Below are positions 10,659 through 22,299 of a stretch of DNA of 64,000 bases, one piece after another (the first letter of the stretch is position 1; the number at the start of each line of letters is the position of its first letter). The translations under genes and the position numbers were made by a program. The notes beneath the pieces are model-generated. The model was not told the origin of the DNA and did not search any database. It worked only from the letters and a program-made list of their open reading frames with translations. Source of the DNA: Paracamarosporium sp. OC-R06-R3 (lineage: Eukaryota > Ascomycota > Dothideomycetes > Pleosporales > Didymosphaeriaceae); the NCBI GenBank assembly GCA_019828545.1, contig JACVRA010000095.1, forward strand, positions 747,305 to 811,304, read 5' to 3'.

Positions 10659-12872
10659 ATGGCGGACCAGAAGGGAATAGTGAAGGTAGGCGCTGAATGT
10701 AAGTGCGCTGTGCAGCTCTTAAAACTGACACGTCGCAGCATGAGGAAGAAGAAGAAGAAGAAGAAGAAGAAGCATTTGGCCTATCGTACAGATCGCGGCG
10801 TCCATTACCAAAGCCTGGAACATATCTTCGAGATGTCAGATACCTCATTGGTGAGCTTTAAAGTGATTTGTATCTTGTACATACTAATAGATCGCAATAG
10901 ATGCAATGAACAACAATGAGCTCGATATCAATCCCGAATATCAACGTGACGTTGTCTGGACGGCTGACCGTATGTCGCAGCTTGTTGATTCGCTGATGGA
11001 AAATTACTATATACCACCAATCATCTTGAACAGACAAACGAACCAACATGCATCCAAGTCGATTCTTGTTTGCGTAGATGGCAAGCAAAGGCTCTCTTCG
11101 GTCAAAGCTTTTGTGCAGGGAATAGTCCCATGTCAGGACTATCGAGGAGAGAATTGGTGGTTCTGCAATCCACAGCTAAAGCGCAACAGGAATGTACTTT
11201 CAACCGCTGCGCAGGAGGAATTTCTGAGCAAGGACTTGATCACATTCGAATACAAAAATCTACTCCCTGACCAAGAAGAGGATCTATTTGCCCGTGTGCA
11301 GATGGGAATGCCTTTGTCGGCGGCAGAGAAGATGCGCGCTCAGTCAGGTCCCTGGCAAGAGCTGGCCCGGTGCTTTTGCAAGGACTTCCCAATAATCTAT
11401 TCTCTTCAAAAAGATCGCATGCGAGCGAAGGATATCCAACTCACGTTCTCGTGCTTTAGCCAGATAGTTGAGGTTCAACATCCGACGCCGCCGGATGGAA
11501 TACCGATGCTGAAAACCAGCCACATACATTTAGCAAAGCTATTAAAGAAGAAAGACTCGGTGGATGATGATGCTAAGTCACATCTAGCAAGCGTCTGGAA
11601 AACTTTCCAAGACCTTATTGAGCTAGATCCTGATACGTTCACCAATGCGGACAAAAGACTTAAGGGTGTGCAAACCTTTGCACCCGTGGAAATGGTGGCA
11701 GTTACTGTGCTCATCTCAGTGCACTCCGATACTCGCAACAATCGGTTACTTATTGAAGATATTCGATCCTTGCGCGACAACTTGCGCGATAACTTTAGCG
11801 ATCTGCGCATGAACAATTATCTTTGGAAAGCAATCTGGTCCTTTATCGATAATCTGGATAACATTCGAGGAGCAGTAGATGGAAGCACGGTAGAGCGAGG
11901 TGTGCAATCTCGAGCGCCGCCTTCGCAACCTGCTCAAACGCCAGCTGCGTCTGACCATGGCAAGGAAACGCCTATAGCGAGGACAGAATCGTCGACGGTC
12001 CAGCCCAAGCTAGAGGAACCTAAGTTAGAATCAGAGTCTCGGCCCTACAAACGTCAGCGATCCACAAGATCAGGCCCAGCAACTCCAATACCATGCGATC
12101 CGCAAAAACACGCCTCCCTAACCAAGCATATGAATACCCCGTCTACTAGGAATTCCATACCAATTCCAAGCCCGCCAACTCCTATCATGCCCTCGGAAGC
12201 TCGCCGAAACCGCCGGTCAGAGCTTGAGAGTTATCGTGCTCCTATTACGAAGATGGATGTGAACCTTGGTTTGAAGACTCCTGCATCGGCGTCGTCAAGT
12301 CAGGCTCGGCCATACGCACCTATACATACACCAAGTCCTGTTCCAAGCCGAACTAGCAGTTCAAGTGGAGGACAAGTCATAACGCTGTTCAATCCCACTT
12401 CAAGCACGGCCACTTCGCCAGTCATGTTCATGCCTACTGTGGCTCCTCCTATGACCACACGAATTCCAACACCTTCCATACAAGCTCCGCGACCAGTCAG
12501 TACCCACGTCGCTGCTCCAGTAAATCAGCCAGCTTCGACTCGGTCTAAAATGCCACCCACTCAGCTATACAATCAAACTCCCTCCCATTCCACTGTACCG
12601 GATGCACAAGAACCGCAGGTAGTTTTTGTCCGCCCATCCACCCACCCACACGACCTCATAAACCAGTACCAACATCTCCACCAATGGACGCACAAGCTCT
12701 GGCAACTCCGGTGAATAAGTCGCGAGCTGCCGCTAAGCAGAAGAAGGCTTTTATACCGCAATATGACGGTGCGATTATCGACTTAACCGATGAAGAACCT
12801 GATGCCATGGAACAACAACGTGTCAGCCTCTTATCCACATTCAAGAGGAATCGTACGACTCAGACACAATGA
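10659..12872 (+). CDS. DUF262 (GmrSD N-terminal / ParB-like nuclease fold) domain protein
   Basis: Exons 10659-10685, 10739-10850 and 10901 onward encode MADQKGIVK, a Glu-run, then the DUF262 domain. Residues 54-66 read LDINPEYQRDVVW and residues 106-110 read DGKQR, the counterpart of the DGQQR motif that defines bacterial GmrS/BrxU-type DUF262 proteins. Further blocks are WWFCNP, LPDQEEDLFARVQMGMPLSAAEK. In bacteria this domain binds nucleotides and works with a nuclease in defence; here no HNH or other nuclease domain is visible. After about residue 340 the protein is Pro/Ser/Thr-rich and probably disordered. The frame stops at 12714, but an overlapping frame (12684-12872) carries NKSRAAAKQKKAF and IIDLTDEEPD, a textbook SUMO-interacting motif, so a late intron or frame change near 12.6 kb probably joins it. 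That junction is unresolved. Expected to be nuclear. Confidence 0.8.
10740..10772 (+). repeat. GAA trinucleotide run inside coding exon
   Basis: A (GAA)n tract just after the first intron acceptor of the DUF262 gene encodes a stretch of glutamates. Length variation here would change the acidic N-terminus without shifting the frame. Confidence 0.8.
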
Positions 12873-13441
12873 TTATTGACTACAATCTTGCTGATTTTGT
12901 TCTCGCAGTTCTCGCAGTTCGCATGGGTTATCGATTGCTTAGCAACTACGAGCTCATCGCCGCAGATGAGACAAATTCTTGAGGTGCACCGGCAGGGATG
13001 TCTAGCTATACTTTGAGAGTAAATTGAAGCGACAGGTAGTACCCCGCCCCTGGGAATGAAAGGGGAAGTCTACAACGTGGAGAGGAATCTTCAAGAGAAC
13101 TACATGGGATAGTGCGCATCAATTGGCTCAAGAGATATAGTAGCAGCTCGTGGAGGTATCTAGGTTTTCAAGGGAAGTGAAGATGACGCTCATAGCCTAC
13201 ACGCCATCGAGCTACAGTTACTTCAAAATCCGAGAGCTGGCGAAGAATGCTTGCTCTGATGCTATTGCTTTGCGCATCGACGCGTTAGGACCTGTTAGGA
13301 TCGTTAGAAAACCACTATCATCGAATATAGCATTGTAACATGTTAAGCATAAACCCAGTTCGTAGCCTCCTCTACAATTCGGTTGATACGTTTATTCCTG
13401 TTGATGAAAGGCGTTCAATCGTCTACGTGCAACTCAGCGTT
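12873..13441. other. intergenic between convergent genes
   Basis: About 570 bp between the DUF262 gene and the dehydrogenase gene. Nothing coding recognised. Confidence 0.45.
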
Positions 13442-14562
13442 TCAATATCCATGTTTTCCGAATTCTTCTTCGGTCCACTCCCACAACTTTCTTGCTAAGC
13501 CCATGTCCCGACTGTACTTCGAGCCTTTGGTCACAATTCCTACCGGTCGATAGAATTCGCCATTCTGGATACTTGACTTGTCCATCGTCGCCAAATACGT
13601 CTGGTTCAGTGCTCCACCTTTGACATCCTTGAAATGGCCTGGCAATATCGGTACGAGCTGCTTGTAAAACCAAAACCCTAGCTTCATGAAGAAACTAGAC
13701 ACAAAGGCATTGTACAGATCCGTAATGATGACACCAGGGTGAACCGACACAGAGGTGATCTGAGGATAGCGCGCACTAAGCTCCCGAGTGAACAGAATGT
13801 TGGCCAGTTTCGACTGCCCATAGCGCCGCCACGTGTACTGGTGCTCTAACGCCGCCTGATTGAATACGATACCGCCGCTCGGTGCGCTCAACATTCCCAG
13901 GCTCGACACGTTGATGATTCGGACGTCGGCGCCAGGCTGCTCCGCTGTTTGCAACAGAACTGGCATGAGCAGCTTGGTCAACAGCGCATGTCCCACGTGA
14001 TTTGTACCAAATTGAATCTCGTATCCTTCCTTGGTAAGGCTGTACGGCGTCATCATGATACCTGCATTGTTCACCAAGATATCCAGCCGCTTCTCGCGCG
14101 ACTTGAATGTCGAAGCGGCCTCCGCGATGGAGGAAAAGGACGTGAGGTCTAGCTGAAGGTGTTCGACAACCACTGAGGGAACTTGGCGCTGAATATCAGC
14201 AATGGCAGATTCGGCTTTGGCGGTGCTGCGCGCAGCCAGGTATATGCGGGCGGGCGAGTGCGCGGCGAGGTAGGCAATTGTCTGCTTGCCGAGGCCGGCA
14301 TTCCCTTGGCACTATCAGCTCTGATTTGGCATCGGCGAATGCAGAAAGCAAGCTACATACCCCCCGTTACTAGAATGACCTTGCCTGCCAAACTTGGGAC
14401 ATCCGACGCGGGGTCGAATTGCGCTGTTTTGCCCATTGTTCCTTCAGCGAGGCTTGGAACGAAAAGGTGCGGGCCAAGAAGGGTTGCAACACTCCCAAGT
14501 TCCAAGAGGAGAGACCAGAGGTCGTAGAGTAGAGAGGTGGGTGTTGACATTGCTCTGTCCAT
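13442..14562 (-). CDS. short-chain dehydrogenase/reductase (retinol dehydrogenase-like)
   Basis: Two exons (14562-14361, 14304-13442) give 354 aa; a second Met 12 nt downstream (14550) is an alternative start. The intron GTATGT..CCAAG splits the cofactor loop and its removal restores VTGGNAGLGKQT, the TGxxxGxG motif. Then come LDILVNNAGIM (NNAG), INVSS with the catalytic Ser region, and YGQSKLANILF with the catalytic YxxxK. The C-terminal part contains SVHPGVIITDL. These features define a classical SDR using NAD(P)H, most like fungal WW-domain oxidoreductase/retinol dehydrogenase-like enzymes; the substrate cannot be read. The roughly 45 residues before the fold are an extension with a hydrophobic stretch (LLYDLWSLLLELGSVATLLG) that could anchor to a membrane. 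Confidence 0.92.
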
Positions 14563-17500
14563 GTTGCGACCAGCCAGGGTTTTGCCAGGTAGCTCGTGTT
14601 ATGACGACAGCCGAGGCATCCAGATTGGGCATGGGGAAAGCCGAACATTGTATTGTAGTCTGCCAAATTTTTGTGTGTGACCGTAAAAGAGAAACATTGT
14701 AAGCCCTTCTAGATTCGAGACAAAACCTTTGGACACTGGATAAAGGACGACAAAATAGTTGTGATGAAGTCTGGTTTACAGCACTAGCGCTGACAGGCGA
14801 TCTGACGGCACAGCGGGAGGGGCGCAAATGTGGAACCGAACAGGTCCCTGTACTGTGTAGTATTAAATGTGGCAGTTAAAGTGCTCTCAACAAGGACTTA
14901 TTTGATCACCATTGACAAGGTTTGATCAGCAAAAGCTACACTGAATTCTCCAGTCATGGCTGAAGGCGCAAGAACAGCTGGATATTCTTAGCCAGCCATG
15001 AGTGTCTTTGACGCCCCCCACGAATTAGCCAAGTCCGATCAATTGACTGCTGACACAATACGCATCCCCCACACCCTTATCAGAGCCAGTCCCAACTGAA
15101 ACAGAGAGTGCCACGCAATATCGTCACCATTACGTTGACAGCTGCACGTTGGCAAAAACTGTTCATGATTTGCGAAAGTTCAACGCTCTATCCACCTGCG
15201 TAAAAAGGAAAATAGAACAAGAGACATAGCAACGACCCGAGCGGACCTCTAATTCCTTTCATTATCCGAAAACACAACGAGAGGATCACTTCATAGACAG
15301 ATAAGGTCCAGTTAGAAGCTTGGGAAGCAATCCAGATTACGTGCGGAGTGTAGAACCCAGCATATATGATCACGTGGCTTCAAACTGATTTGCACCATGG
15401 CAGAACTGCGCAGATCAGCCACGACAAGCAGAAGGGAAAGAGTCAAGGGCCAGGTATGTAGTGTACATCCTGATCAGGCTCACTACCCCTGTGATAGTCC
15501 AGTTCGGATGATCTTCTGCACATTGAACTGGCAGGTGTGTTGTGGTCAATGCAAAACAAGGGGCAATGCACAACGGACGCTACATGTCTAAGCACCTAGA
15601 GAGAACAATTGCCCCGAAGAAGCTGAAAAAGTCAGCGTCGAAAATATTCCACCTGAAGCTGTCCATTCAATAAAGATCCTCGTTTCATGTATACATACAT
15701 GCAAGCATGCATCCGCAGATGCGTCTAAGCTCACTCCGAGGACCTAAATAGGGACATAATCGGCCGTGGAAGATGACGGGCTTTCCACAAAAGCACGCGC
15801 ATAAGCATGACGAACACGAACACGAGCACGAGCGCGGGTCGCACGACTGACCACGAATGGAACGGCCCGAAGCCTTGACCGCCAACGCCTCGTGGGAAGA
15901 TTACGACGTGAACGTCAACGCCGACACTGTGCGTATAGGAGCGTAGGAGCTGACGAGAGCACGGTGAGCCCAGCATGACTTTGACATGTCGATCCAGCCA
16001 TTTTCCCACCTGTAGGAGCAAAAGCAAGTGTGCTCAACCAGGTCGTTGGAGCAGAAATGAGCTGAGAGCTGCATGTGGTCTCGTAGGGAACAGTACATTA
16101 GCGCGGGCTGGGGTCCGTCGTCTCTACGATTACAACATGATGCAGAGGGCAGGTGCGCAGGTTTCAAGAGACCCTCACCCTCGGCTAAGGTGCATGCATG
16201 CATGTGGGAGAGGTATATCGGTTTTTGGAGAGAGCGGGCTAACACAGGATGCCCTGAAGCGGTGAGCTGACATGCCCATAAACTCCTAGAACTTCTAGAA
16301 CAACCAGTCGAGACCAAATCGCGATCCTTGGTATTGAATCGATATCCGACGCTCGGGACCGTGCGCGAACCCGAGCGCAAACCCATGTCGCTCCTTCGTG
16401 ATGTCCCTTGCATGTGTTTTCCAAAAGCGTCGACGTGCATGACATGATGGATTAGGCAAGCCGGCATCGTTGCGTCTTTGGCATGTCGTCGGATGTCACT
16501 TGCACAGGCAACGTCAGGAGGCGCGTGTCAGCTTCTCGAAGGATGGAGAAGGCAATAGTGCACTCAATCCACGGCGGCAGGGTTGCATCTGCTTCCAGAA
16601 GGGCGGCGACACGTGCCTGATTCCTATACGGGCTAGCCGCGGATGCGATCGTGGAACGGGGGCACGGACGGCGCGCTAGCACAAGCGCGATGGCACACGC
16701 CTTGGCCAATCAAAGAGGTAGCCGCGCATACAACCGTTCATTGAGCCTCTGGCGGCTGAAGCGCGAGGAAATTGGCGCACTAGCGGGGGGTCGGAAGCAT
16801 CCGAAAGAGCAGCGAGACGACCGAGTCCTGTTCGGCACCTGGAGGATCGATTTCCAAGCAAGCAGAATGGAGAAGGATGACTTGCTTGCCTAGGGAGCGG
16901 ATCCGCCCGTACGGACACGGCATGCGGTTGCACACGTGCAGTCCGGCATCCACACGTGAAGGCATCGTGGTCTTCACGCCCTCTTCGATGCAATGCAACC
17001 CTGGCTTGACTGACTAGGGCGACACGTACGACTCTGACATCAAGAACTTACAGTCCCACAAGTTGGAGGCCCTCGGCCCGAATTTCGCCCTTGGCAGATC
17101 GGGCTGACACGCAACGTGCGCTAGCCTACGATGACTTGGTCTGGACGCGTGCGTGCTACCCAGACGAGTCATCACCCACGAGGGTTGCTGATCCGAAAAC
17201 CAGAACCCTGATGTTGGAACCTTGCAGCAGAGCAAAGTCTCACATCATTGCTTGACCACCTCGTCGTCCGAGCCAGCGTTCAAAGGTACGCCGTGAGGCT
17301 GCAAAATCTTCTCTTCTAGCGCACGCCTGCCATCGAACTCTATCGTAACCTCGGCAGATTGCTCGTCTTCAGTCTCCGCTAGTCGGCCCCCTAAACCCTT
17401 TTCAACACTGTCTCCGACGACGGGCGAACGATACAAACTGCCGGAAGGCGACCCCAGAACCCCGGACGACACGACATCGCAGGCCCGGTCAAACGGTTAC

Positions 17501-18968
17501 TGGGATTTATGGTTTGGCCTGGTGCGACGTGTTCCGAATTGATTGAGGGGTTCTTAACTCGACTCTATTAAGGTTTCGCGGATTACGAACGGGGGTTCGC
17601 AGCTCGCTTGCTGGCGGAAATTGGTCTCTAGTTCCAGGTACAAGTCAATATTGGAAAGCAAAAGGTGCATGCTCTTCGTTAGACCGCGACGGATTTGCCA
17701 TCATCTAGTCCACAAAATCCGTCTTTGCGCCGAGGCAGCCACCGCTGCTTGTTGTATCTTGTGAAATTTGCGAGCTTAACGCGCAACGAGCGACGAGGCA
17801 ACTCGTCTGACACCGCAAGCAGTCACCCGCCATGTCCACGAAACAAGTCCAACAGCCTTTGGTGCCGCAATCTCGCAGGATCGTCGCCAGAACTGGTAGA
17901 AGGATTTTCCACCTGTTCCTCGCCTTGCATGCTGCACGAGATTCGGGCGTCTTTACAGCGCATCTGCCCCACCTGTCCACCAATCCCGAACCAGCAATAT
18001 CACCGTCCTGCCTTCTAGAATCTCGACGCAGAGACATCGCGCACACCACTCCACTCATCCCTCGTCGTGACCATGCAGGCCCGGAGGTCCCCGATTGAAA
18101 TGTCTCTCATGTTGAGCCCCCCCTCCCCTCCCCCTTCACGTCTGCACATGACGATTGCACTCGTCGAAGCTCAAAGTTTGTTGTGCGGGGAAAGGCATCC
18201 TGTAATACCCAAGCGAGATAGCTGGCGCCTGTCACGTCTCGTCGCTACCGACAGCAAGAGCAGCTAGGATCTGAGCATCGCAAGCGGCATCGAACCCCCG
18301 AAACAGCGCGGGTGTCACCGGCGCTGCCGGCGGAGACCGGGCGCTGAGCAGAGCAAATGCACTACGGAATTGTCTCCGGAGACAGGATCGTCCAAAACTA
18401 AAGTCGCAAGAATCGTCTGGGGAAAGGTCTCAGAGTTTTGTCGCAAGCCGCCGTGATTTGGACCGCCACTAGCACTTCCTGAAATATCGTACAAAGCGTA
18501 GCTCAGAGCTAATTCGCTGCCCAACTCCACCGTCTCCAAAATAATATTCTACTCGTACATGCAAGCCCGAAAGTGGCAGAAATGGCGCGTTCCATACCCA
18601 CCGCCATCTCATGCAGCCAGCAGCGGAGAATCCGAGGAGAAATTGCAAGGGACACTGACCTAAGATGCCGCCCATGGCGAAACTCGAAATGTCCACATGT
18701 CGATCCAGTGACGACCTGGCTCGAACGTCTGCGCCCGTCCAGAAATGTTCCGATGCTTTTTTTCCCAATTCCATCCTCCATTCGACCTAGCTCCCAAGCA
18801 TTAACCCAGAAATTACGTATAGGACCTTTACCCCAAAACCAAAGTGAGAAATGGATATGATGTGAACAACACAAGCGACAAAACTCCCGCCGAGGCATTG
18901 TATAGAGGCCGAAATAAATGTGCCTCTTCGCAAAAGTGAAGACCATGTTGCGATGCCATGATTCCGGA
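14563..18968. other. 4.4-kb gene-poor stretch
   Basis: Several open frames of 60-190 codons occur, mostly from about 15.9 to 18 kb where GC is higher, but none shows a domain, splice-consistent extension or signal peptide I trust. A frame at 17245-17472 (minus) is mildly coding-like but lacks an ATG. The right end contains the 3' region of the Zn2Cys6 gene. Confidence 0.45.
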
Positions 18969-20473
18969 CTAGAACGGGGGCAATCCCTGCTGACCATATG
19001 TCATGGGTGGGGCGCCTTCTTCTTGAACCTGGCCTAGGTGTCCTGGCTCGGTATACCAGGGTCCTCCAATGGGACGGCCTTGTACAGATCCCTCGTGTCC
19101 CGGATTTTGATTGCCGGTGTACGGATTCCAGGGTGGAGGGTAGTTGTAGGGATTGCCAGATACAATGGGTGCCGAAAGAGGCGCCGAAGTATGTGGTCCG
19201 ATTGTAGTTGAATGTAAAGCAGCTGAGCTCGTGTCGATGGTCGTAGGATATGGATAAGGAGCTGTTCGTCTATATTCGTGAGGCTGAACGCCAAGCGGCT
19301 GGTTCTGGTAGTGTTGCGGAAGGCCTTCTATGTTACCGTAAGACATGGATCTACCTGGCGGCTGAAAGTTGTGTGGTGCCCAGTTCTGGTTGTCCGGATG
19401 GCTTCCGTAGGACATTGTGGAACTGGTGCTCATTGTTGCGGGTGTGTGCACCCCAGAGACGTTGGATTCGCTGCCAAAGGCGGAGTTTGCGGTTGTAGGA
19501 GACGGACGCCAGTACCCGGTAGAAGAAGATGGACTCTCAGAGACAGACGAGGAAGGTAGAAATCCAGCACTTGGGGGCCACTGTGTGTCGATCGGCTGCG
19601 GGTAGCCATACGCAGGCTGCTGCACTGGCACTGTAACGGTCAGTGAGGTTGTTCGACGCACCACGGAGCGTGCATACTCACTTCCGCTTGTTGGTGTGAT
19701 GTGGTGGGGTTCGCTGTCAGATTCGCTGTGGACCTCGTATCTGGCTACAGAGTTGGTCGACAGAGTGCCGGGGAAGGGAGGACGGAACTCGTCGGGCTTG
19801 CCGCCAAGAACAGAGATGGGGTGCCGTGGTGAGGACGTGTTGGAAGAAGGAGGAGCAGCCATGGACGCTTCTTTGGGGGCGCCTGCTTGGGACCGAGAAG
19901 GTTCGGGTGCCTGGTCCACGGGGTAGAAGTTGCATTCTTTCTTCAACCGGATGCAGTTTGCGCAACGGCCGGTAGCTTCGTCGTTTGCGACGAGGCACCT
20001 TATCTTGCGCCTGCGACAGTGCCCTGTGGAAGCCAAGTCAGCAACGCATCGCCGGCGCAGTGTTAAGCACCAAGTTGCTTACCGCAGGCGACTGAGGTCC
20101 GATGGTAACCCAGCTTGTTGCGCCGCTTGTCGCCCGTAGGTGACAGCTCGCTAGTGGGACCCAGGGCTAGGTTGCGCATGTGTGGCGTGGACGAGGAACG
20201 TCTGATGGTGGCAGCCTTGTCTTTGGAGGCGCGCCTCTTCTTGAGGAGCTGTTGCTGTGGCGAAGCGTCGACGGCTGGGTCGGTATGGGCCGAGTAATAT
20301 TCAGCAGGCTCGTCCACGAATCCGGAAGCTGTTGATTCTGGGACAGGAAAGGCCGCGCCGGGGGATTGGGCCAGGGGATTGTAGGACATTGCGTTACTGA
20401 CGGGCTGCAAAAGCAACGCGTGGTCCAGCTTAGCTACAACAGTCTTCACACGGCGGTCCACGCCGACAGCCAT
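18969..20473 (-). CDS. Zn2Cys6 (Gal4-type) transcription factor
   Basis: Exon 1 (20473 or, more likely, the MSYNPLAQSP start at 20389, to 20083) is joined to exon 2 (20023-18969) by a GTAAGC..CCACAG intron placed inside the zinc cluster. Splicing yields VACGHCRRRKIRC..GRCANCIRLKKEC, a C-x2-C-x6-C-x10-C-x2-C-x6-C binuclear cluster with a basic first loop. The region before it is acidic and Ser-rich; a Lys/Arg patch (LLKKRRASKDK) may be a nuclear localisation signal. The C-terminal 350 residues are rich in Pro, Ser, Tyr and Gln and lack the usual fungal-TF middle homology domain. Expected to bind DNA in the nucleus; targets unknown. A 51-nt in-frame segment (19631-19681) has all the marks of an additional intron. 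Confidence 0.88.
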
Positions 20474-21445
20474 AAGAGGCGCAGAGCAGGTGTGCGCCGA
20501 GAGAATCGATCAGCGAGACTCAAGACAGCATTGAAGGGAGCTGCAGGTAGGTATCAGCATGGAGACGGGCCGTTCCCCGGGGGAGGGAGAGGATGGCACG
20601 CGTACCCAAGGTGACGAGCGCGGAAGGATTCCCAAACGTGAGAGCCCGCACCACAGGCAATGTTTTGGGCAGTGGGGAACGAGCGACAGGGACGGCGGCG
20701 CATCAGAGGTTGGAGGCGCAAAGGTGCAGGGTGGGATCAGGTCGCGCGTGGTGGCCCGGGGTGGTGGGAGCAAGAGGAGCAATTCGCATGCAGCAGTTTG
20801 CACGCAGCAGCCAGCAGCAGCGCAGGCATTCGCGGGCGAAAAGCAAGAGGCGAGGGAATTGGTTGAGTGTCTCGAGTGATTAAAAGTGGCGAAGGGCACG
20901 CAGCACACACGCTATTTCGGATTCACGACAAGAGGAGCCATGGAGCAGGCATGCTAGGGTCGCAGGCTTGGCCTGGCAGGACGATCTTGGGCCGCTCTGG
21001 CAGGAGTGTGCGCACCCTGCGCTGTTGGAGGCGCCGCAGGAGCCAACTGATGTGCGGGATGGATGAAGGGAGCACGGGCGCGACGCCGGCCCCTGGGACG
21101 GCAGCCCGAGGGAGGGAGGGTGGAGGTGGTCTGGCTGTCACCGGGCGACGGACTGGCGCGGCGGCGAGGCCTCTGTGGCCGGGGAGCGCTAGCACTCGAG
21201 AGAGCAGCGTGCTGGTGACGTTGGCGACGCGGTGCTGGAGCGAGGCGCGGTGCAGGGGGCGCCGAGGAACGACTGACGGCGTCACAGATGGCGGCGAGGG
21301 GCAGTCCTTCTCCACCGCCCTCATCTCGCTACGCAGCAGGCCGCCGCCCGTCGCGTGCCCGCCGGAGCAGCGCCCACGGCACGCGCCCGTCGCACAGCAG
21401 CCGCCGCGCCCTCGCTGCTGGCCGCTGCATGCTGGTGCTGGGTGG

Positions 21446-21490
21446 GTGCTGGGAGCTGGGAGCTGGGAGTTGGGAGCTGGGTGGGTGCTG
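21446..21490 (+). repeat. short tandem repeat, GCTGGGA-like units
   Basis: Imperfect 7-bp units (GCTGGGA, with GTTGGGA variant) repeat about five times and grade into GGGTGGGTGCTGG, similar to the sequence just before. Confidence 0.7.
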
Positions 21491-21580
21491 GCCGCTGGCT
21501 GCTCGCTCCGCCGAACGCCTCGCAGTCCCGGCAGCACGGCCAGCATGCACGACCTGCACGTGGCGGGCGACGTGGGGCGG

Positions 21581-21583
<3 letters not shown>

Positions 21584-21613
<30 letters not shown>
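21584..21613 (+). repeat. (CAG)10 microsatellite
   Basis: Ten perfect CAG units by direct reading. It lies in a GC-rich noncoding tract about 1.1 kb upstream of the Zn2Cys6 start. Confidence 0.95.
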
Positions 21614-21614
<1 letters not shown>

Positions 21615-21806
21615 GCGTACCCCCCCTCGACAACAGGCACAGCCTCGAGCAACCTGGCCGGCCACCTCTCTCCCGGCGTCGAGCCAGACATGAACATGAA
21701 GGTGAAATGGCCGTACACCATCATCTCCTTCAGCTGCAATTCCTGGACTCGAACATGCAAAACAAGTAGGAAAAAGAGAGCCCCACCACCGCCACCACCA
21801 CCAGTG

Positions 21807-21844
21807 CATCCATCCATCCATCCATCCATCCCTCCCTCCCTCCC
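21807..21844 (+). repeat. (CATC)6 followed by (CCTC)n microsatellite
   Basis: Six CATC units change directly into CCTC units. A pentanucleotide run (CGCAT)4 is found 270 bp further on. Confidence 0.9.
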
Positions 21845-22299
21845 CACGAGATGCATCGGCGACATCGAAACAAAGGTACACGCCCGTCGGTCGCGATGCA
21901 GCCTGCCCACGCCGTGCTTTTTCTCCGCTGCCATGCCATCCCACGCAGGGCTGGCTAGCAGCGGCCCACCTGCCATGTCCCTGCAGCCCATGGCGCCACA
22001 GCCCCGGGTCCCCGCCGTGCCTCAGGACTCAATTTCCAGAAGTGAGGCTCCGAACCTGCTCTTCTGGCTAAATCCCAACCTGCGCTCCCGATCGATCCGC
22101 ATCGCATCGCATCGCATCGCTTCGTCGCTGCTGTCTGGCCTCTGCCACCGCCCCAAGCTCTGCGAATGACTTGCCCGCCGCTCCTCGCAGTCTCCGTCGC
22201 CCCGCCATTGGCCCTCGACGCGCCGCCCGTGGCACAGCAACCCATCTGCTATCGCCATGCTATCGCCATGCTACCTCAAACCACACCCCAATACGATGC

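Noticed and set aside
15901..16467. 188-codon minus-strand frame
   Set aside because: Cys/His/Ser-rich translation without motif; overlapping frames on the other strand are equally open.
17245..17472. Acidic 75-codon minus-strand frame (ending LNAGSDDEVVKQ)
   Set aside because: It has no ATG start, no neighbour exon I can attach and no family match, so it was not called as a gene.
20867..22169. Long overlapping open frames on both strands (up to 300 codons)
   Set aside because: High GC and simple repeats keep all frames open; translations are low-complexity Arg/Ala/Ser/Pro with no domain and no splice logic.
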